64,000 bases of DNA from Nipponacmea schrenckii (lineage: Eukaryota > Mollusca > Gastropoda > Lottiidae): the NCBI GenBank assembly GCA_030562195.1, contig CM060200.1, forward strand, positions 13,206,001-13,270,000, given 5' to 3'. The notes beneath the pieces were generated by a model, which was given only the letters and a program-made list of their open reading frames with translations, did not search any database and was not told the DNA's origin. A program made the translations under genes and the position numbers. Each line of letters begins with the position of its first letter. The stretch's first letter is position 1. Shown piece by piece: positions 48,001 through 61,228 of the stretch.

Positions 48001-51000
48001 TGAGACAGTAGTCACTGAGGCTTTGATCACTGAGACAGTAGTCACTGAGGCTTTGATCACTGAGACAGTAGTCACTGAGGCTTTGACCACTAAGACAGAA
48101 GTCACTAAGTTTAGAATACTAAGAACATTAACTATCAAAATTCTGTCCTTCAGAAATAATCCATACCTATACACTTTCCATTTTTTTCCTTGACTGGACA
48201 AATCTGTACCAAATATTCCTTGATAAAGGCTACATTATCCACACAATCCAACCTATCCCATTCTATAATCAAAGCTTGACTAGGTTGGATATCAGAGAAA
48301 CGCACGTTAGGTAGAGCTGACTTTGGTTCTAAAAATAAAAGATGAAATAATTCAACTCTGAGTGGATAAGGAAAAGCACTTTCATATTATTTCAAATTGT
48401 ATCATTGAAAAATGTTGGCAAGACAAATAAAAAAAGAAATAAAATTTCTACTCAATATTAATTTGGCGAATTCATAAAAGGTTTAAATGGCATATTTCCT
48501 GGCGACCTTATTTGTTTGAAATTTAAGAACGAAAAGCAAATTGCAACGTATATTAATGTTCAATGATAAATAACACAGAATTCCTAAAGTAGTAAGTCCT
48601 TTATTGAACAGAACATTCAATTGGTTGAATAATCAATTGACCTAGAACGCAACCTAAGTAACAATATCGTCGGATCATAAATGACTAGTGGAGTCATGAA
48701 CTAGAACAGCACAAAATATCCAGATCAATTAAGTAGGGATATCAGACATTCTCTTTAAATATTTCTGTATCTAGAAGTGGAAATATATAAAATTGTTTAT
48801 TATATGTTATTGAATTTAAAAGAATGCTGCAACAACAAAAAAAAAACATTCTTACTTGTATTCTTGATATAGACACATTTATTCCATTTAATACCACTAC
48901 TAAGGATATCATTACCATATCTAACTTCTCGTGATACACCAATATGATATAGACTTTCCGATTTACTTAGATTTAATATATACTCTGTTAGAGTTGGTTT
49001 TAAATGAATCCAAGATATCTCATCCTAAAACAAAGAAATAATATTGCAATCTACTGATAATTGTAATAATGAAGGGAATTCCGACAAAATAATAAATGCA
49101 GGTCATCTTAAATATACTCTATTGTTGACAGAGAGTCAATTTGTCCAAGATAACATAGAATGAAACTCTAACAACATGTTTTAGCATCCGTTTCCATATT
49201 TCTATATCACTCTACAATTTATTTAATGAGCACCAATTTAAATAGTGGTATTTCTATATTGCTCTACAATTTATTTAATGAGCACCAATTTAATAGTGGT
49301 ATTTCTATATCACTCTACAATTTATTTAATGAGCACCAATTTAATAGTGGTATTTCTTATTGCTCTACAATTGATGTACTGAGCACTATTTTAACAGTAG
49401 TATTTCTATATCACTCTACAGTTGATGTATTGAGCACTATTTTAACAGTGGCATTTCTAGATCACTCTACAATTGATGTATTGAGCACTATTTTAACAGT
49501 GGTATTTCTATATCACTCTACAATTGATGTATTAAGCACTATTTTAACAGTGGTATTTCTATATAACACTCTACAATTGATGTATTGAGCACCATTTTAA
49601 CAGTGGTATTACTAGATCACTCTACAATTGATGTACTGAACACCATTTTAACAGTGGTATTTCGAGATTACTCTACAATTGAAGTATGAGCACTATTTTG
49701 ACAGTGAAAATTATTCTTTACTGTAACTCTATTGTTGTAATAATTAATAAAAAGACTTACCCTACAGTCAACAACTACATCTTGGCGTTTACAGTAGTAT
49801 ACAGTATAGTTATATATATTAGTGGTGTCTAAATCAGACCAATTAATACTATAACTAGCACTAGAAGCAGTTTCAGCTTCTACTAGTATATCATTTACTG
49901 CTTTTGGTGCTGAAAAAAACACGACAAAAGTGAATAAAGAGATTGTAATGTGTATCAGAGACATTGGTAGCATGATTTCCACCAAACCAATTTTCTATCA
50001 GATGTACAGTGTATGTAGGTTTTGTATTTCTTGCACTCTTGTATAAAAGCTGTTAAGTTTATATAAGGCATCATAAAACGCTCAATGTTAGCAGAATTTA
50101 GTTAATCGCAGCTGTTAATTTTCATCAAATTTGTATTCAATAATCCTGATGGACTATCCAGTAATACCTTTGAATAGAAAATGTGAATGACTGAAAATAT
50201 CACTAAGTAACATCTGATTAGCTGACTGACCATGTAGCCAATTGTGTTGCAAAAAGTAAAATTTTTTACACAAATTCAAGATGTTTCATGCTTAATGTGT
50301 CAGAAGCCAATATACGATTCAGAGATGCATTAAACTAAATGTTTGAGAAGCACATAAAATCCCTCCCCCAAAATAAGAAAAAGAGCTTACTATTTGATTT
50401 AGCAGGAATGACAAGACTTGCAGCTCGTTTTGAGAATCCTTGACTTGTTTTAGCTGTTATTGTGATTAGATGTTTAGCTGTTGTCACCAAGGAAATGGTA
50501 TACGATGTTATGGTACCATCGTCTAATATTATAGTGGTTCTAACACCATCAGATTCACTAAAACTCTCAACTTTATATCCTGTTATTATACCATTCTGAT
50601 GTCGTGGATCTACCGGCTAAACAAAACACAAAATATGAGTTCTACATCCTGTGTTCTAACACATTTATTGCCATGCAGTGTTCAATGATGGACAATTAGT
50701 CAAATCTTTGTTTTCAATACAATAAATATTTGTTCCACCTTAGGTCCGTACATCTGGGAGAATCAATCCCTGCCTTCCCTGAAACCTAATGTGTTTACAT
50801 TGCCTAAATCACACCAGGTGAATATATATTCTTATTGACCAAATTTGAGACCTTAAATTTTATTTTCATTCTAAGAAGTAGTGTTCCTGAAAGGGGCCAT
50901 GTTTCATACTCAAATCTTGTGTATCATGTTCTGTGATGATTTATGGTAACATGAAATAAAAAGACATCATCTTGTGACAAAGAAAGGCACATATCACGAA

Positions 51001-54000
51001 AATGCTTCTTGTTTTCTGTAACAACAATAAGTGTAACTATGTTTCAAACCCTGGGTACATTGTAATGAGAGCAGAAGTAATGGCTTCTTACCTTCCAATA
51101 AATTTGAATGTTTCGTTTACAATTAACCTCCACGCATAACCTCTCTGTATAACATCCAGAACATAGACCAGGTGAACCAGACGGAACTGGAAAATAACAA
51201 ATTTTCTGTGTAATCCAAGAGAAAAAACACAATTCCTTCCTTCACATACTTGAGCCTACACAATTCATTTACTAGTGACTATTGTCTGTGGGGGAAGAAG
51301 CAATGTTATGCTGCAGATTTTGTGTCAGTATAGTTTGCTCTAGAATCTTTCAAACTTACGAAAAGAAATAACATTAAAAAAAACAATGAACAAATTACAT
51401 GAAATGAAATGCTTTTCCCTACTATCTGTTCTTCTTTTGATAATGAGGTTGGGAAATGCTGTGAAGTGTACAGCAAGGAAATTTTCCAACCTACTCTTAT
51501 TTCATTTCCATCTGTCCAATTGCAAAATAAGATGTCATGAATTAAGGAATCATCGAATGGTGTGACTAATCAGTTAAAAGGTAAACGAGCACTTACTGTC
51601 TTCAGGTGTTCTAATTGACATTGCCACAGAATCACTGTAAAAACCTTTAGTGTTTATACCGTCTAGACTTGGTATGTTACTAACAGCAATAGTATACAGT
51701 GTATATGGTCTGAGATAACAGATTTCGTAGTAATTCTGTTTATCAAATAACTGCTCCTGTTACAAAACAGTAAATCAAATTAAAATCTTCAATTTAAAAT
51801 GTCATTGAATTTCAGGAATTCTTGTCAGAATTTCTGCTAGCTATATGTCTCCAAAGGAATTTCAAACCAGATCCTCTATCATGTCCATGAAAATAGCAAC
51901 TAGGCTAGGGCAACCTGCTTTTGAAAAGCTATGAAATAAATTATGTGTTGTGTTGACATCTTTACTTCCACCTCAAACATGTCCATGTAAATAGCAACTA
52001 GGATATGTATCAAACAATTACTGTTTAGTAATTAACATATTTAATCCCACCTCCATCAATTGCATGTGTCAAATCTTTCTGTGAAATCTGCTGTTTGGTG
52101 ATTGACAAATTAAGTCCCGCCTCTAACATGTGCTCATTCTATGCTGTAGAGATGTACTGTCATGTGTTGTTGATAAATGAATTAAGACAATGTAAAAAGA
52201 ATACATACCAATGGTATCTCATCATCATCAGAAGAGATAACAACTTTATATTTTCTGGTTCTATGTTGTAAACTATGATTCCATCTAGCTAGTAGACAAG
52301 TACTATTGTTCTTGATCTTACTGACTGAAAGGTGTTCTATGGGACCAGGTTGGACTAAAAAATATGTTTAAATGAATTTAAGTCTTGACATGCATGAAAT
52401 TTTCATTGTTGATAGACATAAGTTCACATAAAAAACACTTCAAGCTGCAGTATCTCAGTAAATTAGAGCATTGACTCTTTACAATATGAGCTCACTTCCT
52501 TGGTTAGATCAGACAATTGGTGGTGGCTGATTTTACTTGGTGTGAAAGTATGATGACCTCGATTAGGTCATATTCACTCATGATTCGAGTTAACCGAGCT
52601 GTAAATGTGTATTAACCAGGTCAATGCCACAGGAGACTAGGCCTGAAACACCTGGTAGAACAGATCATGCATAAGATTCTGAACAGAACAACACTTAAAA
52701 ATACTGACGTAGAATCTTAATGTCTATTTACCTATATTGCGTGTTTGAATTCTAAATACATCTGTTCCAAACATTTCAGATTGGTTCTTTTTCTCATTTT
52801 GAACAAATACTTTCATATTGTATTCTATGTCTGGCTGGAGACTTGTCTGCCCTGATTGTAACCAAGAACATGATGTTTGACTTTTGGTCATATTTGGACA
52901 GTCAGCTTGACCTTGCCTAGAAAAAGATTGTGACATGTTCATTATGTGACTGATTTTAATCTTTAATCTAAATAGGACTATATGCCTTCGGGAAATAACT
53001 CAATGTAAAATATTTTGCCTATGTATTAAAGAATACAAACAGGGTCAAACTTTTTCGAAAAAATTCCTGCATTTCTGCATCAGATGGGACTCATGGAGTC
53101 AGGTAATGTAAAGAGGTATGCAGTAAGTTGCCCTCTAACTTGCACAAACAAAAGGAACTGCATAACAAAAATCCATGGTGAAATGTTATCCATGCCATTG
53201 GTGTTGCTATGGGAACTAATATAGACTTACCCAACAGTCCAGACAAGAAACACTTTTATATGGCTAGGATTACAATATTTCACACCTAGATCCCAGGAAC
53301 AAGTCATATTCTCCCAGTTATAGACTCGACATTTAAAATCAGTTACTGGTCTTGGTTTATCTGAAATAAAAATGTTCAAAATTAGGCATCAATGTGTTAT
53401 CTATTGGATGTTTCTTACAATGTTGGGATTTTGGCATTAGAGTGAAAGAGCTAAGTTGGTAGTTGGATTGTCATCTGCAAGGCAGTTAGGTTATGTTAGA
53501 AACACTGTAATGTCTATGCCAGTTGCCAGTGCCATGCCATCAGGTGTAAGCTCTCCCCAATACCTAACAGCATGCTTTGTGAGTGCAAACTAAATAGTGA
53601 TAATTCCTAATACTATTTGAACATATATTCTTTTCCTACTACAGATTTCACACCTATGATCATAATCCCTATAAAATGACAATACAAATAAAAAAAAGAG
53701 ACCATTCTGAGCTCTGAACTCAGTAATGTAGAAAATACTCTTTGTTTATGTCTTGTAACCTCAAAGTTCAAAACTAGCTGTTCTAATGTGGATTTCATAC
53801 ATAAAACAGCATGAAATGATCTCTTATCAATAAGAACATTGCAAATAATTTTGAGACGAGTATTAATAAATATCAAACATGATTTAACTTACGATCAACT
53901 TTGACCAGTTGATGATCTAAAGGGCTCCTTTGATTTCTTGAAAAACACAAGAAATTGAAGGATTGTCCTGAGAAGCATGGTAAGGTGTTTTCAGTAACAG

Positions 54001-54585
54001 GGAATTGTAGTTTGATAGAGCGTGTGTTGACTATCCGTACATATTTCTTGTCAATGTCTTCATTACCCAGTTTAAAATACAATGATGATGAATTCTCTTT
54101 AAATCTTGGATTAGTAATATTACACCATAGCTCTAGAGTCTGTCCATAGTAAACATAGGGGTCGTCTGGTTTCACCACTACAAAATAAACATAAATCAAA
54201 TGAATGGAGTTTTACATCTTTAATCTTCTGTACCTTATGGGCTGTTGCAGACGGACAACTTATAAGCCTGTATTCCTTTAATTCATTTTTTAATGAATCT
54301 TTCAGGGTAGTACACATAGCCTCTGTATGTTATTCTATTGAAACAACTTGAAGATTTCTTCCTTCCTACCTGAATCAGCATTACTGAGAGGGACGTTAAG
54401 TATTTAAAAAACTCAAAAGTATATCACAGAAAACTTTTAAGTATATCACAGAAAACTCATATCACAGAAAAATATAAACAAACAAACATACCTCCATCTC
54501 CATCTAATAGCAGCGACAGAGAGAAAACCGGCAGTGATGTTATAAATAATAAAAATATTGATGTTGTTAAACTTCTAATCTCCAT
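45085..54585 (-). CDS. gp130/Domeless-like class I cytokine receptor
   Basis: Sixteen coding exons: 54585-54492, 54177-53893, 53360-53231, 52916-52732, 52354-52209, 51756-51597, 51186-51092, 50616-50391, 49909-49761, 49024-48856, 48328-48167, 47782-47627, 47357-47270, 47054-46958, 46462-46376 and 45843-45085. Frame is kept throughout, giving 995 residues. Order: signal peptide (1-26); Ig-like D1 (33-126; LELWCNI); D2 with the cytokine-receptor pattern FKCRVYNWENMTCSWDLG (135-152); D3 with a degenerate WSXWS (YSDSV, 320-324); three FN3 domains (about 334-652; IIEWDRL, YSGLGPPSSP); transmembrane helix (about 659-679, IAGICVGGLFVLALLLFAIF); and a 314-residue tail. The tail has proline-rich NRPLPPTPPVFNIPG and a STAT-type YMHQ (972-975). 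This is the gp130/LIFR layout; Domeless is the insect relative. It probably signals by JAK/STAT; the ligand is unknown. Confidence 0.93.
46025..46057 (-). mobile_element. 33-bp tail-only SINE insertion
   Basis: The insert, on the minus strand, runs gtaggatgtaaaactccatt, catttcattt, att and is only the SINE tail. Perfect 16-bp flanks tggtgccaattcagaa at 46,009-46,024 and 46,058-46,073 are the target-site duplication. It lies in the receptor intron before the last exon. Confidence 0.9.
47995..48106. repeat. 30-bp tandem repeat in a receptor intron
   Basis: Three and a half almost identical copies of a 30-bp unit (gaggctttgatcactgagac plus agtagtcact). An 86-residue open frame on the minus strand across it is a repeat translation and is not spliced into the receptor. 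Confidence 0.88.
49185..49690 (+). repeat. 51-bp satellite array, locus 1
   Basis: About nine to ten copies of a 51-bp unit: atcactctacaattgatgta, ttgagcactattttaacagt, ggtatttctat. It lies in the receptor intron between coding exons 9 and 10. The same unit recurs inverted at 62,528-63,000. The 120-residue open frame here is the repeat. Confidence 0.92.
50617..50715 (-). mobile_element. Diverged SINE fragment
   Basis: The order gttctacatcctgtgttcta, cattgccatgcagtgttcaatg-like text and caattagtcaaat parallels the reverse SINE copies at 24,623 and 40,385. It starts next to receptor exon 8. Old and diverged. Confidence 0.4.
51395..51490 (-). mobile_element. Diverged SINE fragment
   Basis: Begins gaaatgaaatgcttttccct, then gttcttcttttgataatgag, gggaaatgctgtgaagtgta and caaggaaattttcc, following the tail-to-body order of the reverse SINE copies. 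It lies in a receptor intron. Confidence 0.5.
52441..52665 (+). mobile_element. Possible second tRNA-derived repeat
   Basis: gcagtatctcagtaaattag followed by agcattgactctttac looks like the 5' half of a tRNA-type head with an A-box-like segment. A body about 180 bp long contains two gattaggtca / gattcgagttaaccgag elements. No B box and no target duplication was identified, so this rests on resemblance alone. Confidence 0.3.
54193..54345 (-). mobile_element. SINE tail and partial body
   Basis: aaatgaatggagttttacat, then cttctgtaccttatgggct and gcagacgg match the tail and adjacent body of the reverse copy at 24,623. It lies in the first coding intron of the receptor. The right boundary is uncertain. 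Confidence 0.65.
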
Positions 54586-54619
54586 CTTTTCCTTGTCTTC
54601 ATATCATGGCTCCTTTTGA
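54586..54619 (-). promoter_or_regulatory. Receptor 5' UTR segment with a two-codon upstream ORF
   Basis: Upstream of the receptor ATG the minus strand shows an acceptor-like ttttcag ending at 54,620. The exon therefore probably starts at 54,619 and a non-coding first exon should lie further right. Within the leader is ATG ATA TGA (54,607-54,599), a minimal upstream ORF 13 bases before the main ATG. Confidence 0.5.
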
Positions 54620-54626
54620 CTGAAAA

Positions 54627-55200
54627 TATACAAAATATAATTTAAAATACACATGACTACACCAGCTATAAAACCCCTGGTTTTTTTCAATGTAGCCTTA
54701 AATAGAGGCGTTGGCCCATATCAAAGCACATTCACTCAAAATCACATGAAGAAATCACAATTCACTTAGTGACACCAATTATCTATATTCAATTGAACAT
54801 TCCAAGACCCATGGCCTATTGAATCATTCAATTAGTTTCAGTATCTCCTTAAACCTGAACAAAATATTTCCAGTTGGAAATTACAGAATGAAAATATATC
54901 AGCTGAAAATATACAGAAATTCTAGGTAATGAAGGAGTTGTGAAATAACACTGCATGTATATCATGATTAGAATAGCTCTGAATGAATATTTCATAAACC
55001 ATATAGCCAAGGTATGATATAACCCACAAACAAAGTGTTATTATCCACAAACCCAGTGTTATAACAACACAGTCAAAACCTTATAATCATTCAATATTTA
55101 TTGAATAAATAATCCGACTAAAACTTTATATAGACTAAATAAACACCCTTTCACACACATAGAATATAACAAACATTAGTTTTTAACATTTATCTAATTA
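54627..55200. other. No feature seen
   Basis: AT-rich sequence upstream of the receptor's first coding exon. It is presumably intron if the transcript begins further right. No exon or repeat was recognised. Confidence 0.4.
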
Positions 55201-55202
55201 CA

Positions 55203-55790
55203 TTTTACATATTCCCTACATAATATTTAAGATAGTTTCATGTATATGCACATTTATAAAATATATGCACATTTATAAAATATAACTTAAATAATTTACA
55301 AGATAGTTTCTTCCAACATAACATATAATATTTAGGATATTTCCTAATTTATAAGATAGTTTTAACATGTATGTGCACATTGATGAAATATAACCAAAAT
55401 AATTTACAAAATAGTTATTCTTAACATAATATATAATAGGAAATGTATGTTCACATTTATAAAATATAACCAAAATAATTTACAAGATAGTTTCTCCCAA
55501 CATAATATATAATAGGAAATGTATGTGCACATTTATAAAATATAACCAAAATAATTTACAAGATAGTTTCTCTTAACATAATATATAATAGGAAATGTAT
55601 GTGCACATTTATAAAATTTAACTAAAATAATTTACAAGATAGTTTCTCCCAACATAATATATAATAGGACATGTACATGTATGTGCACATTTATAAAATT
55701 TAACTAAAATAATTTACAAGATAGTTTCTCCCAACATAATATATAATAGGACATGTATGTGCAAATATATGAAATATAACCAACATAATT
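55203..55790. repeat. 76-bp tandem repeat
   Basis: About seven copies of a 76-bp unit: gcacatttataaaatataac, caaaataatttacaagatag, tttctcccaacataatatat, aataggaaatgtatgt. The first copies are shorter and diverged; those from 55,430 are nearly identical. Confidence 0.88.
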
Positions 55791-56679
55791 TTTTCACTAA
55801 TCACATGTTAGGCACATCAAGTATATCATATTCGACATATTTTGCTAAAGGCTAATCAGATGCACAGTATCATTAGGGACGATTCAGCAAATCATGAAAT
55901 TGTCACGTAATTACTATTACTCGTAATAGGAAATCTTCTTAATAAACCAATTTAAATACAATTTAACATTGTCTAGATAATCAAGATTAAATAACTTCAA
56001 GTAATAAATGTGAATTTAAGCAATATCATTTTTATTGTGATGTGCCTTTTAGCAAATAATCGTTGTTCATAAATCTAAAATAATAGATATAAAACATTTC
56101 TTTTTCTTCAGCCCAAACAGTTTTTGTACATTGCTAAATAAATCATGTATTAAAGCTTATATCACCAATAATAGAGTATAAATTTTCAAAAATATTTATT
56201 AGTTTATTTACATTTCTAATAGATATATATTTTAATAGACATGTATAAAAATAAGGAATCACCAAAAATATCTATCAAATTTTCAAAAATACCAAATGAT
56301 ATTATGTACATACCTATTGCAGTATGTTACATTATGAGACGCAGTTTTAAAAAAGACATGACCCATTAAATGTTTTTATTAGCTGTATTATGTTAATCAG
56401 TGTCATGTATAATGTTATATTGTCAGTATACTGACGTCAGTTGACATCTGTGACATTAGTGTTTAAGGTAAATTCAGTACAAAATCAAAATAACTTTACA
56501 TTAGTTGTTTGTGTGAGGTTATTGTATATTCTAGAATCTGCTTATTTATGTCAGAATCAACTGTTTGATTGAATTGTTTTTTAACAATAATAGCCTACTG
56601 CATAGAGACCCATTCATGGTTGCCAATAATTCTGAAAACCAAATATCTGCACCAAACCCTTTCTACTGGGAATGGAATA
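55791..56679. other. No feature seen
   Basis: AT-rich sequence with no recognisable exon or RNA gene. Confidence 0.4.
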
Positions 56680-59600
56680 GTATAGTCATATTAGTAGTCA
56701 CATTAGTACTTTAGTAGCCTACTTACACAGTATAGTCACATTAGTACCTACACAGGTATAGTCACATTAGTACTTACACAGGTATAGTCACATTAGTACC
56801 TACACAGGTATAGTCACATTAGTACTTACACAGGTACAGTCATACACAGTACAGTCACATTCATACATACACAGTATGGTCACATTAGTACTTACACAGT
56901 ATAGTCACATTAGTACTTACACAGGTACAGTCATACACAGTACAGTCACATTCATACATACACAGTATGGTCACATTAGTATTTACTCAGTATAGTCACA
57001 TTAGTACTTACACAGTATAGTCACATTAGTACTTACACAGTATAGTCACATAAGTACATACACAGTATAGTCACATTAGTATTTACACAGTATAGTCACA
57101 TTAGTACTTACACAGTATAGTCGCATTCATACATACACAGTATAGTCACATTAGTATTTACACAGTATGGTCACATTATTATTTACTCAGTATAGTCACA
57201 TTAGTACTTACACAGTACAGTCACATTCATACATACACAGTATAGTCACATTAGTATTTACTCAGTATAGTCACATTAGTACTTACACGGGTACAGTCAT
57301 ACACAGTACAGTCACATCCATACATACACAGTATGGTCACATTAGTATTTACTCAGTATAGTCACATTAGTACTTACACAGGTACAGTCATACACAGTAC
57401 AGTCACATTCATACATACACAGTATGGTCACATTAGTATTTACTCAGTATAGTCACATTAGTACTTACACAGGTACAGTCATACACAGTACAGTCACATT
57501 CATACATACACAGTATGGTCACATTAGTATTTACTCAGTATAGTCACATTAGTACTTACACAGGTACAGTCATACACAGTACAGTCACATTCATACATAC
57601 ACAGTATGGTCACATTAGTATTTACTCAGTATAGTCACATTAGTACTTACACAGGTACAGTCATACACAGTACAGTCACATTCATACATACACAGTATGG
57701 TCACATTAGTATTTACTCAGTATAGTCACCTTAGTAATTACACAGGTACAGTCATACACAGTACAGTCACATTCATACATACACAGTATGGTCACATTAG
57801 TATTTACTCAGTATAGTCACATTAGTACTTACACAGTATAGTCACATTAGTACTAACACAGTATAGTCACATTCATACATACACAGTATAGTCACATTAG
57901 TATTTACACAGTATAGTCACATTAGTACTTACAAAGTATAGTCACATTCATACATACACAGTATAGTCACATTAGTACTTACACAGTATAGTCACATTAA
58001 TACTTACACAGTATAGTCACATTAGTAATTACACAGTATAGTCACATTAGTACTTACACAGTATAGTCACATTCATACATACACAGTATAGTCACATTCA
58101 TACATACACAGTATAGTCACATTAGTATTTACACAGTATAGTCACATTAGTACTTACACAGTATGGTCACATTCATACATACACAGTATAGTCACATTAT
58201 TATTTACACAGTATGGTCACATTCATACATACACAGTATAGTCACATTAGTACTTACACAGTATAGTCACATTAGTACTTACACAGTATAGTCACATTAT
58301 TATTTACTCAGTATAGTCATATTAGTACTTACACAGGTACAGTCATACACAGTATGGTCACATTAGTATTTACTCAGTATAGTCACATTAGTACTTACAC
58401 AGTATAGTCACATTCATACATACACAGTATAGTCACATTAGTATTTACACAGTATGGTCACATTCATACATACACAGTATAGTCACATTATTATTTACAC
58501 AGTATGGTCACATTAGTATTTACTCAGTATAGTCACATTAGTACTTACACAGTATAGTCACATTCATACATACACAGTATAGTCACATTAGTATTTACAC
58601 AGTATGGTCACATTAGTATTTACTCAGTATAGTCACATTAGTATTTACACAGTATGGTCACATTAGTATTTACTCAGTATAGTCACATTAGTACTTACAC
58701 AGTACAGTCACATTCATACATACACAGTATAGTCACATTAGTATTTACTCAGTATAGTCACATTAGTACTTACACAGTATAGTCACATTCATACATACAC
58801 AGTATAGTCACATTAGTATTTACACAGTATGGTCACATTAGTATTTACTCAGTATAGTCACATTAGTACTTACACAGTACAGTCACATTCATACATACAC
58901 AGTATAGTCACATTAGTACTTACACAGTATAGTCACATTAGTACTTACACAGGTACAGTCATACACAGTACAGTCACATTCATACATACACAGTATGGTC
59001 ACATTAGTATTTACTCAGTATAGTCACATTAGTACTTACACAGTATAGTCACATTCATACATACACAGTATAGTCACATTAGTATTTACACAGTATGGTC
59101 ACATTAGTATTTACTCAGTATAGTCACATTAGTACTTACACAGTATAGTCACATTCATACATACACAGTATGGTCACATTAGTACTTACACAGTATAGTC
59201 ACATTAGTACTTACACAGTATAGTCACATTAGTACTTACACAGTAGTCACATTAGTACATACACAGTATAGTCACATTAGTATTTACACAGTATAGTCAC
59301 ATTAGTACTTACACAGTATAGTCACATTAGTACTTACACAGGTATAGTCCATTATCATACACAGGTCACATTATATACACAGTATGGTCACATTAGTATT
59401 TACACAGTATAGTCACATTAGTACTTACACAGGTATAGTCACATTAGTACTTACACAGGTATAGTCTACATTAGTACTTATTCACAGTACATTAGTACTT
59501 ACAAAAAGGTACTAGTCACATTAGTACTTACACAGGTATAGTCACATTAGTACTTACACAGGTATAGTCACATTAGTACTTACAATAGTCACATTAGTCA
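56680..59600. repeat. 2.9-kb minisatellite of 25-bp units
   Basis: About 115 copies of a 25-bp unit with the core cacattagtacttacacagt plus atagt, in a few variants (cattcatacatacacag, ttactcag, ggtacagtcatac). At about 57,290-57,830 six copies of a 91-bp composite repeat in exact register (ggtacagtcatacac at 57,290, 57,381, 57,472, 57,563, 57,654 and 57,745). Two open frames of 64 residues here are repeat translations. Confidence 0.95.
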
Positions 59601-61228
59601 TATTCAGTATACTATTGAAATAATATTTTATGTACAATGTAATCTGCAAAGAGTGCACATTAATTTGAATTCAAACAAAACTATTTTTGAATTTCTTTGC
59701 ATTTGCTTTGTTATTATGTCCCAAATACATATATAATATTTATTGAGTTTATAACCTTTTCCTCAGGTTATATAACAATATACATGCTTTATTATAATAT
59801 CTCCTCTCTTTATAACTATTTATCCATCAACCAGGAAAAGTACCGACTTTTCCAAAACTGAAATAGTAGAACAAGGAAAAAACCTTGAAAATTGCGATGT
59901 TTATGAACCTCAAACATGATCTCTCTTATCCATTGTATTTATGTAAATAGTGTTCACATTTTTTGTAGGTCTGTTATATAATGAAATAAGAGTGAGCTAC
60001 GCCCTGTGCATTGCTGTTTTTTCTGAGTTATAGAAAATGTACATAACCATGCACTAGTATGAATAGTGTCAAAATACTTTAGTTTCTATTAAACTAAAAA
60101 TTAATTCACCCTCAATTTGTAGCTCACAAGACCTCAGCTAATTGGGTTTTTTTATCTTTCAAATACTTAAGTCTTATCCAAACACATTCAATCCAATTGA
60201 AATGCTGATATAAATCACAATACTTTGCAAGTGCAGTCACAAAAAAATCACAAACACAAGACAATGTCATGAAAAATAAGCACTTTAATAACTTTTTAAA
60301 ACTAGTAAAATTTCAAAACCTGTAAATTGTTTTGGAACTTTATGTGTTTTTTTACCTTATTAAAGAAGAGTGCTTATTGTATAGTATCATCTGGTGCTTG
60401 TGATTTGTACTCCTCACTTCTAACAATTAAAGTCTTATATTAAAAAATATATCAATCAGATTTGCATTTTAATCATATTGAGGAACATCCAACTTAGAGA
60501 TATTGAAAACTAAGGCAAAGGTGCCAATGCGAATACTCAAACTTATAGACTATTAAGCCAATGACATAACAAACTCAGCCCTTGTCACGTTTGATAGAAG
60601 ATGGATAAGCCATAAATAACTACAACTCAGTTTTGCTGTTTCATTTGAAAAAACTTAGCTATACTTTCCGCAAGAATGACTCCAAAATTTGTTAACTTGG
60701 GCTAAATATGTCTTTGTTCATCAGTGGTCTTACCTGGTGTCAAAGCTATTCAACAGAATCCCTTTACAATCCAATAAATCCTTAAAACTTAGTTAAGAAG
60801 CGTTTTGCAATAATGATTTAGTTTATTTAATGTATATCTTAAATAGATATTCTATTCTTCAGTCATGGCACATATAAGTAACTGATAAATATGTACTCTA
60901 AATGACAAGTTTGTGATTCAAATTTAATGTCCATTCTCAGAGGTAGTAGTTCCTTGTACAGCTTATGTTAGAAGCGTCTGAAAAACCTTTAGACTATATC
61001 TCCACATCAAATTATAATGATTTATATCAAATGATACATGCTGGTACCATAAATAATAAGTTTAAATTTTATAGATTACATACCCTTATAAATTATAGAT
61101 TACATAACCTAGTATATTGTCATCAAACTGATATTATTCATTTTAATATCATAAGTTCATAACCCATATTGTACTATCACAATACAATAGAGTTGAATAT
61201 CAAAACATACAATATGACATAACATGAC
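59601..61228. other. No gene seen
   Basis: AT-rich sequence, no exon, RNA gene or tandem repeat recognised. It could contain an untranslated first exon of the receptor, but none can be supported. Confidence 0.4.

Noticed and set aside
47941..48201. 86-residue minus-strand open frame with a repeated VTTVSVIKAS pattern
   Set aside because: The pattern is the 30-bp tandem repeat; the true receptor exon ends at 48,167 with a donor site and is read in another frame.
49226..49588. 120-residue open frame
   Set aside because: It is the 51-bp satellite translated; the peptide repeats with the unit and no splice sites support it.
57167..59023. Two similar 64-residue open frames
   Set aside because: Translation of the 25-bp array; their similarity only reflects repeat identity.
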